Source of the DNA: Butyrivibrio sp.
GTDB taxonomy: Bacteria > Bacillota > Clostridia > Lachnospirales > Lachnospiraceae
DNA: 64,000 nt
Assembly (NCBI GenBank): GCA_022486625.1
Contig: JAKVKH010000003.1
Coordinates: forward strand, 62,001-126,000
Direction of reading: 5' to 3'
The notes under the pieces were generated by a model. The model did no database searches and had not been told where the DNA came from. It saw only the letters and a list, made by a program, of their open reading frames with translations. Shown in pieces: positions 55,581-64,000 of this stretch. Each line of letters starts with the position of its first letter. The first letter of the stretch is position 1. Made by a program: the position numbers and the translations under genes.

Positions 55581-56254
55581 GCAGCAGAATAGAACAACTA
55601 ATCGATGAAATCGAAACGTATATCGATCATTGTAAGTATCAGCCACTTTCCAATACGAAGATTATTGTCAATAAGGATGAGATTGATGAACTTCTGAGAG
55701 AACTAAGAAGCAAGACACCGGATGAGATCAAGCGGTACCAGAAAATCATTACCAATAAGGAAGCTATTTTAAATGATGCCCGTCAGAAGGCACAGGCGCT
55801 GATTGATGAGGCAACAGTACATACCAATGAATTGATCAATGAGCATGAAATCATGCAACAGGCGTATGCGCAGGCAAATGAAGTGGTCAGTTCGGCAGCA
55901 AAGCAGGCACAGGAAGTTTTGGATCGTGCAACCAATGAAGCAAATTCCATGAAAGCTGCGGCAGTGCAGTATACGGATCAGCTGCTTGCTGAAGTGGAAC
56001 AGATTCTGATGAAGTCTATTGATTCAACCAATGCGCATTATGAGGGACTTCTTTCAGAACTCACGAATTATTGTGAGACTGTAAAGGGCAACAGAGCAGA
56101 TCTGTATCCACCGGAGGTGGTCAGAACTGCGGCACCTGCGGGACAGGTACTGGCAGATCCGATTACAGAGCAGACCGGAACGGTTGAGGCTGCAGCACCG
56201 GATGTACAGGCACAGAGCGGGGCAGATCCACTCAGTCTGGATATGCTTCAGTAA
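55577..56254 (+). CDS. Coiled-coil protein coupled to coaD, function unknown
   Basis: A 225-residue soluble protein. Residues about 45-165 form a long heptad-type helix (EAILNDARQKAQALIDEATV, then AKQAQEVLDRATNEANSMKA). The last 50 residues are a Pro/Ala/Gln-rich disordered tail. It resembles DivIVA- or ATPase-stalk-like coiled coils found after coaD in Lachnospiraceae, without an assigned role. Translation is coupled to coaD by the ATGA overlap. A terminator follows directly. Confidence 0.85.
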   Translation: MSSRIEQLIDEIETYIDHCKYQPLSNTKIIVNKDEIDELLRELRSKTPDEIKRYQKIITNKEAILNDARQKAQALIDEATVHTNELINEHEIMQQAYAQANEVVSSAAKQAQEVLDRATNEANSMKAAAVQYTDQLLAEVEQILMKSIDSTNAHYEGLLSELTNYCETVKGNRADLYPPEVVRTAAPAGQVLADPITEQTGTVEAAAPDVQAQSGADPLSLDMLQ

Positions 56255-56269
56255 CAGAAATGACTATTT

Positions 56270-56305
56270 ACGACCGGTTTATTTATTGTAAATCGGTCGT
56301 TTTTT
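56270..56305 (+). terminator. Intrinsic terminator after the coaD unit
   Basis: ACGACCGGTTTA (56270-56281) pairs with TAAATCGGTCGT (56289-56300, one G-T pair), followed by five or more T. Confidence 0.9.
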
Positions 56306-56346
56306 GATGAATCAGATTGCAGTATGAAAAGGCAGGAAAAAAAAGA

Positions 56347-57396
56347 ATGAAAAAGAGCAGAATTTTCAGTATGATCATGGCGGCGTCACTGCTGATTGCA
56401 TCAGTGACGGCAGGACTTGCCGATCAGAACAATACGATTAAGGTGCAGGCGGCAGATCCCGTTGTCATCTGTATAGATCCCGGACACGGCGGCACCGGCG
56501 GCAGAAATCTCGGTGCACAGTATAACGGAATCAGTGAAAAACAGGTGACACTGATCACGGCGAATGCCATGAAGGCTGAGCTTGAGAAATATGAGAATGT
56601 AAAGGTTTATATGACCAGGACTACAGATACAGTAATGTCTCTGAAAGATCGTGCAGATTATGCAAAGGCTGTCGGCGCAGATTTTTTGTACTGTATTCAT
56701 TTTAATTCTTCCATTGCACACGATCTGTACGGCTCTGAGGTATGGATATCTGCTTATGGTTCCATGTATCAGCAGGGATACAGTTTTGCGAGTGTTGAGA
56801 CGGCGCAGCTCCAGGCACTTGGTCTGTATCAGAGAGGAATCAAGACCAAACTGGGCAGTCAGGGAGATTATTACGGAATTCTCAGATATGCAACAGCTGA
56901 CGGCGTTCCGTGTGCGCTGATTGAACACTGCTATGTGGATCACGGCGTGGATCTTTCTTTCCTGAAAAAAAGTAATTCCTATCAGCTGCTCGGTATTGCC
57001 GATGCAACTGCCGTTGCCAAATATTATCATTTGAAATCAGCGGCTCTCGGTGTAGATTATTCCGGATATCAGAATGTATCCGTTGCCGCACCTAAGACGC
57101 CTGTTGCAAATGATCTGACGGCACCGGAGGTGTGCAGAATCGATTCTGCAGTTTATGATAAGAAGACAAAGACAGTGACGGCAAAGGTGACAGCAAAGGA
57201 TTCAGGAAGCCCGATTATTTATTATTCCTACAGCTTTGATGGAGGGAAGACCTATTCCTATCTGCTGCCATGGGATCGTACGAAGACGACGGATACCGTA
57301 TCCATTCCGAATCCGAAGGGTGCATCAACACTGATCATACGTGCCCACAACCAGTATGATTTCTATACGCCAAGCAGTGCATATACAATAAATTGA
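56347..57396 (+). CDS. Secreted N-acetylmuramoyl-L-alanine amidase
   Basis: A 349-residue amidase_3 enzyme that cuts the amide between muramic acid and peptide in peptidoglycan. A signal peptide (MKKSRIFSMIMAASLLIASV) is cut after about residue 37. Zinc-site motifs are CIDPGHGGTGG, the Glu in NGISEKQVTL, DFLYCIHFNSS and the catalytic-Glu region CALIEHCYVDH. About 100 C-terminal residues form an extra beta domain (SPIIYYSYSFDGGKTYSYLL). ATG 56347 fits the signal sequence and GCAGGAAA; an in-frame ATG at 56317 is less suitable. Confidence 0.92.
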   Translation: MKKSRIFSMIMAASLLIASVTAGLADQNNTIKVQAADPVVICIDPGHGGTGGRNLGAQYNGISEKQVTLITANAMKAELEKYENVKVYMTRTTDTVMSLKDRADYAKAVGADFLYCIHFNSSIAHDLYGSEVWISAYGSMYQQGYSFASVETAQLQALGLYQRGIKTKLGSQGDYYGILRYATADGVPCALIEHCYVDHGVDLSFLKKSNSYQLLGIADATAVAKYYHLKSAALGVDYSGYQNVSVAAPKTPVANDLTAPEVCRIDSAVYDKKTKTVTAKVTAKDSGSPIIYYSYSFDGGKTYSYLLPWDRTKTTDTVSIPNPKGASTLIIRAHNQYDFYTPSSAYTIN

Positions 57397-57416
57397 GATG
57401 CAGGAAAAGGGGATGA

Positions 57417-58133
57417 ATGCAGCGAATCGATAAATTTCTGTGTGATCAGAATCTTGGAACACGCAAACAGGTAAAGGAATTCATTAAAAACGGAATGGTA
57501 ACCATCAATGGAGAGACGGTTCTAAAACCCGAGCAGCATGTGGATGAGACTGCAGACGAGGTCTCTTTTGGAGGAAGGGTATTAAATTATTCTGAGTTCT
57601 GTTATTATATGCTTTATAAGCCGCAGGATGTGGTATCTGCAACAACAGACGGAAGGTCTGTTACGGTAGTGGATCTTCTGAAGCCTGAGAATGTGAAGGG
57701 ACTTGCGCCTGTCGGCAGACTTGACAAGGATACGGAAGGCCTTCTTCTGATGACAAATGACGGAATGCTGACACATAACCTTCTGTCACCCAGGAAGCAC
57801 GTGGATAAAGACTATGAGGTGCATCTGGCACATGAAATCACGGATGCCGAGCTGAAAAAACTGGAAAACGGCGTGGATATCGGAGATGAGACCAGGACGC
57901 TGCCGGCGGTAATATACAGAGACGAACCTGATGCAGAGGGAAGATGCGTCATTCATCTGGTACTGCATGAGGGGCGTTTTCATCAGGTAAAAAGGATGCT
58001 GGAAGCAGTCGGGAACGAAGTACTGTTTCTGAAACGTATCTCCATGGGAAGCCTTAAACTGGATGAAACCCTGGAACCCGGGGAATACAGACCGCTTACT
58101 GCTCAGGAACTGGAAGGATTGCAGAACAGCTGA
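57417..58133 (+). CDS. RsuA-family pseudouridine synthase (rRNA)
   Basis: A 238-residue enzyme. The N-terminal S4 RNA-binding domain is RIDKFLCDQNLGTRKQVKEF. The catalytic core is VGRLDKDTEGLLLMTNDG, with the nucleophilic Asp in RLD. Late EGRFHQVKRMLEAVG completes the family. Likely target is 16S or 23S rRNA; the exact uridine cannot be told. GGGGAT lies before ATG 57417. The HAD gene begins 22 bases after the stop. Confidence 0.93.
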   Translation: MQRIDKFLCDQNLGTRKQVKEFIKNGMVTINGETVLKPEQHVDETADEVSFGGRVLNYSEFCYYMLYKPQDVVSATTDGRSVTVVDLLKPENVKGLAPVGRLDKDTEGLLLMTNDGMLTHNLLSPRKHVDKDYEVHLAHEITDAELKKLENGVDIGDETRTLPAVIYRDEPDAEGRCVIHLVLHEGRFHQVKRMLEAVGNEVLFLKRISMGSLKLDETLEPGEYRPLTAQELEGLQNS

Positions 58134-58155
58134 AACGCGAAGGCAGAACGGAGAA

Positions 58156-58827
58156 ATGCAGGATATGATAAAAAGAATAAATCTGAAGGAACTGGAAGCT
58201 GTAATTTTCGATCTTGACGGGTCTCTGGTTGATTCCATGTGGATGTGGAAGCAGATCGATATTGAATACCTCGGCAGTTTTGGCATTACACCGCCCGAAG
58301 ATCTTCAAGCGGCAATTGAAGGCATGAGCTTTACCGAGACGGCCGGCTATTTTCAGAAACGCTTCGGCATCACCGATTCCATCGAAAAGATCGGGGATAC
58401 CTGGAACCGCATGGCGTGGAAAAAATATATGTATGAGGTACCGCTCAAACCAGGCGTAATGGATTTTCTGCTGCACTGCAAGAACAGCGGGATCAAGCTG
58501 GGGATCGCATCCAGCAATTCCAGGGCACTGATTCTGAATGTACTGGAAGCACATCATATCAGAGACTTTTTTGAATGTATCAAATCCGGTACGGATGTGG
58601 TAAAAAGTAAGCCTGCACCGGACATTTATCTGCAGGTGGCAGAGCAGCTGCAGGTAAATCCGTCGAACTGTCTTGTATTTGAAGATATCACACAGGGGAT
58701 CATGGCCGGGAAAAATGCCGGGATGACGGTGTGTGCAGTAGAAGATGATTATTCAGCATATCAGTGGGAAGAAAAGGTAAAACTTGCGGATTTTCATATC
58801 AGCAGCTACGATGAACTGACAGCTTGA
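58156..58827 (+). CDS. HAD-family phosphatase (beta-phosphoglucomutase-like)
   Basis: About 223 residues. HAD motif I is VIFDLDGSLVDSMWMW, motif II is the GIASSNSRALI region, motif III is the lysine in VVKSKPAPDIYLQVA, motif IV is VFEDITQGIMAGKNAGM. A helical cap lies between motifs I and II. Substrate unknown; sugar phosphates or nucleotides are usual. ATG 58156 is chosen with GGAG ahead of it; ATG 58165 is equally possible, and a longer in-frame start at 58063 would overlap the upstream gene. Confidence 0.9.
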   Translation: MQDMIKRINLKELEAVIFDLDGSLVDSMWMWKQIDIEYLGSFGITPPEDLQAAIEGMSFTETAGYFQKRFGITDSIEKIGDTWNRMAWKKYMYEVPLKPGVMDFLLHCKNSGIKLGIASSNSRALILNVLEAHHIRDFFECIKSGTDVVKSKPAPDIYLQVAEQLQVNPSNCLVFEDITQGIMAGKNAGMTVCAVEDDYSAYQWEEKVKLADFHISSYDELTA

Positions 58828-58857
58828 ATAAAATATTGATTGAAGGGTAATTAATAC

Positions 58858-59463
58858 ATGAAAAACCGTGTGCAGAAGGGCGACTTCGGATATATTCTCT
58901 ATAGCAGAAAAAGCAGCATCATCAGATCAGTGATCTCTGTCGGTGCATGCCTTGTGATCTTCCTGATCGGACTTATTATTAATCACACCAATAAAAACGC
59001 ATTCAGCATTATCGCAGCGCTTGGATGTCTTCCGGCCGGCTGGAGTGTCGTTAACATGGTCATGTTTCTGCGTGCAGGCAGATGCAGTGAGAAAGCGCAT
59101 GAAGAAATTGAAAGACATAAGGGCGGACTTCTGATCCTGTATGATCTGGAGATGACTTCCGAGAAGGAAAATTATGCGATCAGTGCTGCAACGGTGCTGG
59201 ATAAGAACGTCTGCTGCTATACAGAGGATCCGGATCTGGATGAAATGGACTGTGAGAAGCATATTCTGCTGCAGATCAGTCAGAGTGGATATTCGGATTA
59301 TACCGTCAAGGTATTTACGGATCTTAAGAAATACTGTGACAGGCTGGATCAGCTGGAACAGTTAAGATGCCGTAAGGCAATTGATCCGTTCGCCATTGAG
59401 GCAGCCTGGGTTGCAGGAACCACACAGACGGCAGCTTCCGTACTGCAGTCAATTTCACTTTAA
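58858..59463 (+). CDS. Small membrane protein, function unknown
   Basis: A 201-residue protein with two N-terminal membrane helices (SVISVGACLVIFLIGLII; AALGCLPAGWSVVNMVMFL) and a soluble C-terminal part that looks alpha/beta (YAISAATVLDKNVCCY; DYTVKVFTDLKKYCDRLDQL). I recognise no family. GAAGGG precedes the ATG. The RluA gene follows by 13 bases, so they may be co-transcribed. Confidence 0.8.
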   Translation: MKNRVQKGDFGYILYSRKSSIIRSVISVGACLVIFLIGLIINHTNKNAFSIIAALGCLPAGWSVVNMVMFLRAGRCSEKAHEEIERHKGGLLILYDLEMTSEKENYAISAATVLDKNVCCYTEDPDLDEMDCEKHILLQISQSGYSDYTVKVFTDLKKYCDRLDQLEQLRCRKAIDPFAIEAAWVAGTTQTAASVLQSISL

Positions 59464-59476
59464 AGGGAATAATCAG

Positions 59477-60538
59477 ATGAAAGAAATCATCATTCAGGAA
59501 AACGAAGCCGGAAAACGTCTGGACAGGCTGCTGAAGCAGTATCTGTCTGAGGCGTCTTCCGGTTTTCTTTATAAGATGCTGCGTAAAAAGAACATTACGC
59601 TGAACGGTAAAAAGGCTGACGGCACAGAAAAGCTGGTAAGCGGTGATATAATCCGGGTCTTCATGGCAGATGAAACAATTGAAAAATTCGGAAACCGGAT
59701 GCTGAAAGCGGCGTCCGATCAGAATATGACAGAAGAACAGATACAGCCATATCTGGATGCCTACCGGAAGCTGAAGGGGATTACGGTTCTGTTTGAAAAT
59801 CACCACCTCGTATTCGTGAATAAGCCTGTGGGAGTTCTGTCTCAGAAGGCAGAGCCGGAGGATATGAGTCTGAATGAATGGCTGATCGGATATCTTCTTA
59901 AAACAGGCAAAATTACGGCACAGAGTCTTACCACTTACCATCCTTCGATCTGTAACCGGATCGACCGCAATACCAGTGGAATCGTTGTCTGTGCGGTAAC
60001 GCTCCCCGGGGCACAGCAGATGGCCAGAATGCTCAAGGAACGTACTATAGGAAAGTTCTACAAAGCGGTAGTCGCTGGAGTAATTGAAGAGCCTGCGCAT
60101 ATCAAAGCCAGAATTATCAAAAACGAAAAGACAAATACGGTGAAGATACTGCCGTGGAAGGATTCTGCGGAAGATGATGCAGGTGCAGTTCAAAGCGCAG
60201 GTGATCCGATTGAAACAGCATACAGACCGGTTGCGGTTAACAGAAAAGATCAGCTGACCTGTCTTGAGGTTGAACTGCTGACCGGCAAGACGCATCAGAT
60301 ACGTGCACATTTATCCAGCACAGGACATCCGCTTGTGGGGGATTACAAATATGGTAACCAGAAACTGAATGAAAAATTCCGGGCTGATTACGGTGTCCGT
60401 TCGCAGCTCCTGCACAGCTACCGGCTTGAGTTCCCGCAGATGGAGGAACCGTTTTCTGATCTGTCAGGCATGAAAATTGTAGCTCCGGTTCCGGATCCGA
60501 TGCGAAGGATTCTCACGGAGAAGTTTCATCTGACGTAA
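59477..60538 (+). CDS. RluA-family pseudouridine synthase
   Basis: A 353-residue pseudouridine synthase. The N-terminal S4-like region is ENEAGKRLDRLLKQYL; the catalytic motif is ICNRIDRNTSGIVVCAV, with Asp in RID (RLD in most members). A later segment is LTGKTHQIRAHLSSTGHPLV. The target in rRNA or tRNA is not decidable. ATG 59477 is selected with AAAGGGAA before it; the frame is open back to 59381 inside the membrane protein gene. Confidence 0.92.
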   Translation: MKEIIIQENEAGKRLDRLLKQYLSEASSGFLYKMLRKKNITLNGKKADGTEKLVSGDIIRVFMADETIEKFGNRMLKAASDQNMTEEQIQPYLDAYRKLKGITVLFENHHLVFVNKPVGVLSQKAEPEDMSLNEWLIGYLLKTGKITAQSLTTYHPSICNRIDRNTSGIVVCAVTLPGAQQMARMLKERTIGKFYKAVVAGVIEEPAHIKARIIKNEKTNTVKILPWKDSAEDDAGAVQSAGDPIETAYRPVAVNRKDQLTCLEVELLTGKTHQIRAHLSSTGHPLVGDYKYGNQKLNEKFRADYGVRSQLLHSYRLEFPQMEEPFSDLSGMKIVAPVPDPMRRILTEKFHLT

Positions 60539-60587
60539 AAACTTTTCACGTAAGCGACTTTATTCAGATGGTTAAGGAGAATGAGAG

Positions 60588-61127
60588 ATGTCTACCTGGA
60601 ATTCCAGAGGCCTTCGCGGATCTACCCTCGAAGAGCTGATCAACAGAACAAACGAGCGTTATCTGGAAGACGGACTTGCGCTGATTCAGAAGATTCCGAC
60701 GCCGATCACGCCGATTAATATTGATAAGGAAACGCGCCATATCACGCTTGCCTATTTCGACCAGAAGAGCACGGTCGATTATATCGGTGCTGTACAGGGA
60801 ATTCCTGTCTGCTTTGATGCAAAGGAAAGTGCGGTCGATACCTTTTCTTTGCAGAATATACATCCGCATCAGGTAGCCTTTATGGAAGACTTTGAAAAGC
60901 AGGATGGTATTGCCTTTTTCCTCATCTATTATACGGGGCGTGAACAGATGTATTATCTGCCGTTCCGACATCTCAAGGTATTCTGGGACAGGGCACAGAC
61001 CGGCGGACGAAAGAGCTTTCGTTTTGAGGAACTGGATCAGTCCTATATCATGGGAAACTCCAAAGAGGTCCTCGTGCCGTACCTGGAGATGCTGCAGAAG
61101 GATCTCGGGGAAAGAGGAAAAGAATAA
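60588..61127 (+). CDS. recU: Holliday junction resolvase RecU
   Basis: A 179-residue endonuclease that cuts Holliday junctions, the Firmicutes counterpart of RuvC. Family features: STWNSRGLRGSTLEELINRT with NERYLEDGLALIQKIPTPIT, acidic catalytic residues in TVDYIGAVQGIPVCFDAKES, and the FRHLKVFWDRA end. It would act with RuvAB (33279-34959). AAGGAGAATGAGAG precedes the ATG. It stands between the RluA gene and the his promoter. Confidence 0.93.
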   Translation: MSTWNSRGLRGSTLEELINRTNERYLEDGLALIQKIPTPITPINIDKETRHITLAYFDQKSTVDYIGAVQGIPVCFDAKESAVDTFSLQNIHPHQVAFMEDFEKQDGIAFFLIYYTGREQMYYLPFRHLKVFWDRAQTGGRKSFRFEELDQSYIMGNSKEVLVPYLEMLQKDLGERGKE

Positions 61128-61147
61128 CAAGCGGTTAAATATATCAA

Positions 61148-61176
61148 TTGACAAACAGATATTGTTCCTGTATACT
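61148..61176 (+). promoter_or_regulatory. Predicted sigma-A promoter of the his operon
   Basis: TTGACA (61148-61153) and TATACT (61171-61176) with exactly 17 bases between, about 57 bases before the hisZ start codon. No T-box or histidine-rich leader peptide was seen in this short leader. Confidence 0.8.
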
Positions 61177-61233
61177 TCCATTAGTTTAGCATGATAACAC
61201 ACTACCATAGTAAAGCAATAAAGCGAGGACGGG

Positions 61234-62361
61234 ATGAACAGAGAACTTGTACATACACCGGAAGGTGTCAGAGATATCTACGGAAAAGAATGTGCAGATC
61301 GCCAGGTGGTACAGAATCAGGTACATGAGGCGATGAAGCGTTTCGGCTATGAAGATATTAATACGCCGACCTTTGAGTTTTTTGATGTATTTGCAGAAGA
61401 GATCAGTGCGACCAGCGCCAGGGAACTCTACAAGTTTTTTGACAAGGAAGGGAATACGCTGGTGCTGCGGCCGGACTTCACACCATCTGTTGCCAGATGT
61501 GTGTCCAAGTATTTTCTGGAGGATGATCAGCCGGTCAGGATCTGTTACAGCGGCAATACCTTTATGAATACAACAAGGCTTCAGGGGAAACTGCGTGAAT
61601 ACATGCAGATGGGTGCGGAACTCATGAATGATGATTCCGTGCAGGCAGATGCGGAGATGATCTCCATGATGATTCAGGCGCTGTCCGGCAGCGGACTGGC
61701 CGAGTTCCAGGTGAGTGTCGGTGATGCCGATTATTACAAGGGCATCTGTGAAGAAGCCGGAATTGACGAAGAGACGGAAGCAGAGCTTCGGGAACAGATC
61801 GCGGGCAAAAACTATTTTGCCGCAGAGAAGATTCTGGTTGACCGGAACGTCCCGGAGAAATACCGTGACATGCTGCTGAAGGTATCTGAATATGTCGGCT
61901 CCGTGGACGAACTTGAAAAGGCGGTCAGTCAGGTGGAGAACAGCCGCAGCAGGCAGGCAGTTGCAAGGCTTCAGGAGCTTTACCGGGTACTGACCATGTA
62001 CGGCGTTGAAAAGTATATTTCCTTTGATCTGAGCATGCTGAGCCAGTACAACTATTATACCGGCGTGATTTTCAAGGCATATACCTATGGCGTGGGCGAT
62101 GCGATTGCCAAGGGTGGACGTTATGATGACCTGCTTTCAAAGTTCGGCAGACCGGCACCTGCAATCGGCTTCATGATCGTCATCGACGACCTTATGAGTG
62201 CGCTGTACAGACAGAAAATCGAGCTGCCCGGGGTACAGGAACGTGTCATCATTACCTATGAGCCGGAAGAATATGCACAGGCGCTTCAAAAGGCGCAGGA
62301 TCTTCGCGATGCCGGCAGATACGTTGTATTACAGAAAAAGAAGCTGGGAGGTGCCGTATGA
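61234..62361 (+). CDS. hisZ: ATP phosphoribosyltransferase regulatory subunit
   Basis: A 375-residue paralogue of histidyl-tRNA synthetase that forms the regulatory half of the short-form ATP phosphoribosyltransferase. It has class II synthetase motif 2-like LVLRPDFTPSVARCVSKYF and a YTGVIFKAYTYGVGDAIAKG segment. It lacks the anticodon-binding domain of true HisRS. GCGAGGACGG precedes the ATG. The stop overlaps hisG by four bases. Confidence 0.94.
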   Translation: MNRELVHTPEGVRDIYGKECADRQVVQNQVHEAMKRFGYEDINTPTFEFFDVFAEEISATSARELYKFFDKEGNTLVLRPDFTPSVARCVSKYFLEDDQPVRICYSGNTFMNTTRLQGKLREYMQMGAELMNDDSVQADAEMISMMIQALSGSGLAEFQVSVGDADYYKGICEEAGIDEETEAELREQIAGKNYFAAEKILVDRNVPEKYRDMLLKVSEYVGSVDELEKAVSQVENSRSRQAVARLQELYRVLTMYGVEKYISFDLSMLSQYNYYTGVIFKAYTYGVGDAIAKGGRYDDLLSKFGRPAPAIGFMIVIDDLMSALYRQKIELPGVQERVIITYEPEEYAQALQKAQDLRDAGRYVVLQKKKLGGAV

Positions 62362-62993
62362 GGTATCTGACATTTGCACTTGGCAAGGGGCGCCTGGTCG
62401 GCAGCACGATGGAGCTGCTGAAAAAATGCGGCATTGAATGTGAAGAAGTAACAGATAAAAATACCAGAAAGCTGATTTTTACCAATGAAGAGCTGAAGCT
62501 GAAATTTTTCCTGGCAAAGGGACCGGATGTTCCGACCTATGTGGAATACGGGGCAGCCGATATCGGAATTGTCGGCGAGGACACGATTCTGGAAGAAAAA
62601 AGACGTGTTTATGAGGTACTTGATCTTGGTTTCGGAAAGTGCAGGATGTGTGTCTGCGGCCCTCACGAAGCCAGAGAACTTCTGGATCATCACGAACTGA
62701 TCCGTGTTGCCAGCAAGTACCCGAACATTGCGAAGGAATATTTTTATAATCAGAAGCATCAGACGGTAGATATCATCAAGCTGAACGGTTCTGTGGAACT
62801 TGGACCGATCGTGCATCTGAGCGATGTGATCGTGGATATCGTGGAGACCGGTTCCACACTGAAGGAAAACGGTCTGGAAGTACTTGAAGAGATCTGTCCG
62901 CTGTCTGCAAGAGTGATCGTCAATCAGGTCAGCATGCAGATGGAAACAGAAAGAATCAGAAAACTGATCAATGCAATGAAGGAGAATCTGTGA
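62358..62993 (+). CDS. hisG: ATP phosphoribosyltransferase, short form
   Basis: The first enzyme of histidine synthesis, joining ATP and PRPP. At 211 residues it lacks the C-terminal regulatory domain, consistent with dependence on HisZ. Signatures are FALGKGRLVGSTMELLKKCG, YGAADIGIVGEDTILE and the PRPP loop DIVETGSTLKENGLEV. It starts within the hisZ stop (ATGA) and ends immediately before hisD. Confidence 0.96.
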   Translation: MRYLTFALGKGRLVGSTMELLKKCGIECEEVTDKNTRKLIFTNEELKLKFFLAKGPDVPTYVEYGAADIGIVGEDTILEEKRRVYEVLDLGFGKCRMCVCGPHEARELLDHHELIRVASKYPNIAKEYFYNQKHQTVDIIKLNGSVELGPIVHLSDVIVDIVETGSTLKENGLEVLEEICPLSARVIVNQVSMQMETERIRKLINAMKENL

Positions 62994-64000
62994 TGAGAAC
63001 GCTTAAATTAAATGAGAAAACCAAATCAGAGCTCTTGAATAATCTGCTGCAGAGAAGTCCTGCAAATTACACGGAATATGAGAATACGGTCGCAGAGATC
63101 ATTCAGAACGTCCGCCGGAATAAAGATAAGGCGTTATTTGAATACACGGAGAAATTTGATCACAGCAAAATGGATGCGGCACACATCCGTGTGACGAAGG
63201 AAGAGATTCAGGCAGCTTACGAAAGCCTTGATCCGGAATTTATCCGCGTAATGAAAAAGAGTGCACAGAATATCCGTGAATTTCATGAGAAACAGAAGAG
63301 GAACAGCTGGATTGAAACCAAAGATGACGGCAGTATTCTCGGGCAGCGCATCATTCCCATCGAGATCTCCGGCGTTTATGTACCGGGTGGTAAGGCTGCT
63401 TATCCGTCAAGTGTTCTGATGAACGTTGTTCCTGCCAAAGTAGCGGGTGTATCCCGTATCATCATGACCACGCCTCCGCAGAAGGATGGCACTGTAAATC
63501 CGGGAACCCTTGCGGCTGCAGATATTGCAGGCGTAGATGAGATCTATAAGGTCGGCGGCGCACAGGCAATTGCCGCCATGGCTTTTGGCACAGAGAGTAT
63601 TCCGAAGGTAGATAAAATCACAGGCCCCGGCAATATCTTCGTTGCGCTTGCCAAGAAGGCATGTTTTGGCTATGTCAGCATCGATTCCATCGCAGGGCCG
63701 AGCGAGATCCTCGTTATTGCAGATGAAACGGCAAATCCGCGCTATGTTGCGGCGGATCTTCTTTCGCAGGCAGAGCATGATGAGATGGCCAGCGCCATAC
63801 TGATTACGACAAGCGAGTCTCTGGCAGAAAAAGTGTCGGAAGAAATTGATGGTTTCCTGAAGACCTTATCAAGAGCAGAAATCATTCAGAAATCACTGGA
63901 TCATTATGGGTATGCATTTGTTGCAGAGAATATGGAAGATGCTGTGGAAGCAGCCAATGCCATTGCATCAGAGCATCTGGAAATTATTACGGCAAATCCT
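62994..64000 (+). CDS. hisD: Histidinol dehydrogenase (partial, runs off window)
   Basis: The ATG at 62994 directly follows the hisG TGA, with AAGGAG before it. The frame stays open to the window edge (about 335 codons of an expected 430). Family features are VYVPGGKAAYPSSVLMNVVP, then VGGAQAIAAMAFGTESIPKV and GPGNIFVALAKKACFG, followed by SIAGPSEILVIAD and the zinc-site glutamine and histidine in DLLSQAEHDEMA. It oxidises histidinol to histidine in two steps. Third gene of the his operon. Confidence 0.95.

Overview
The window reads as chromosome of a Gram-positive anaerobe of the class Clostridia, most likely family Lachnospiraceae. The signs are purine-rich Shine-Dalgarno sites, frequent TTG and GTG starts, mid-range GC, a short HisG with HisZ, RecU, GerW and ZapA next to U32 proteins, and the rpmB/Asp23/FakA/RecG neighbourhood known from Firmicutes. 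The identification rests on gene content and style only; there is no rRNA to confirm it. Coding density is high and I saw no tRNA, rRNA, CRISPR array, insertion sequence or prophage.

Region by region: 1-2962 is the end of an F-type ATP synthase operon (alpha tail, gamma, beta, epsilon), closed by a hairpin shared with a convergent lipoprotein gene. 3798-10369 carries a short cobalamin methionine synthase joined to acetolactate synthase, two separate ACT regulatory subunits and ketol-acid reductoisomerase. 10561-16064 has a YfhO-like membrane protein and a GT2 glycosyltransferase on either side of leuCD, followed by an Mrp Fe-S carrier. 17168-23233 is a four-gene operon I do not recognise: two large soluble helical proteins around two sister tandem-GNAT proteins. 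ilvE (23382) follows, so branched-chain amino acid genes recur through the first 24 kb, and the two strong ilv promoters share a CACTTTA element.

24605-31653 is the most irregular part: a signal peptidase I with a large extra exterior region, a DUF4143 ATPase in AT-rich surroundings, a small secreted protein with KYPDL-type repeats, a 20-bp perfect hairpin, and a two-domain AAA+ ATPase of the kind that accompanies contractile injection systems, here without any injection-system gene. 31795-40637 returns to housekeeping: TPR protein, NusG_II protein, Gx transporter, RuvAB, ZapA, a U32 pair, and a RodA/FtsW-PBP pair. 40641-44343 holds a degenerate HD-GYP protein, a triple-hairpin intergenic region, a DUF2953/GerW pair and a coiled-coil J-domain protein.

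44574-64000 is core: L28, Asp23/FakA/RecG, DegV, a type IIA topoisomerase pair that lacks a GyrA box, RsmD, CoaD, a coiled-coil protein, a cell-wall amidase, two pseudouridine synthases, a HAD phosphatase, RecU, and the start of a his operon (hisZ, hisG, hisD cut by the window edge).

The best candidates for undescribed biology are the 17168-23233 operon, the signal peptidase fusion, the orphan injection-system-type ATPase, and the tailed gamma subunit of the ATP synthase.
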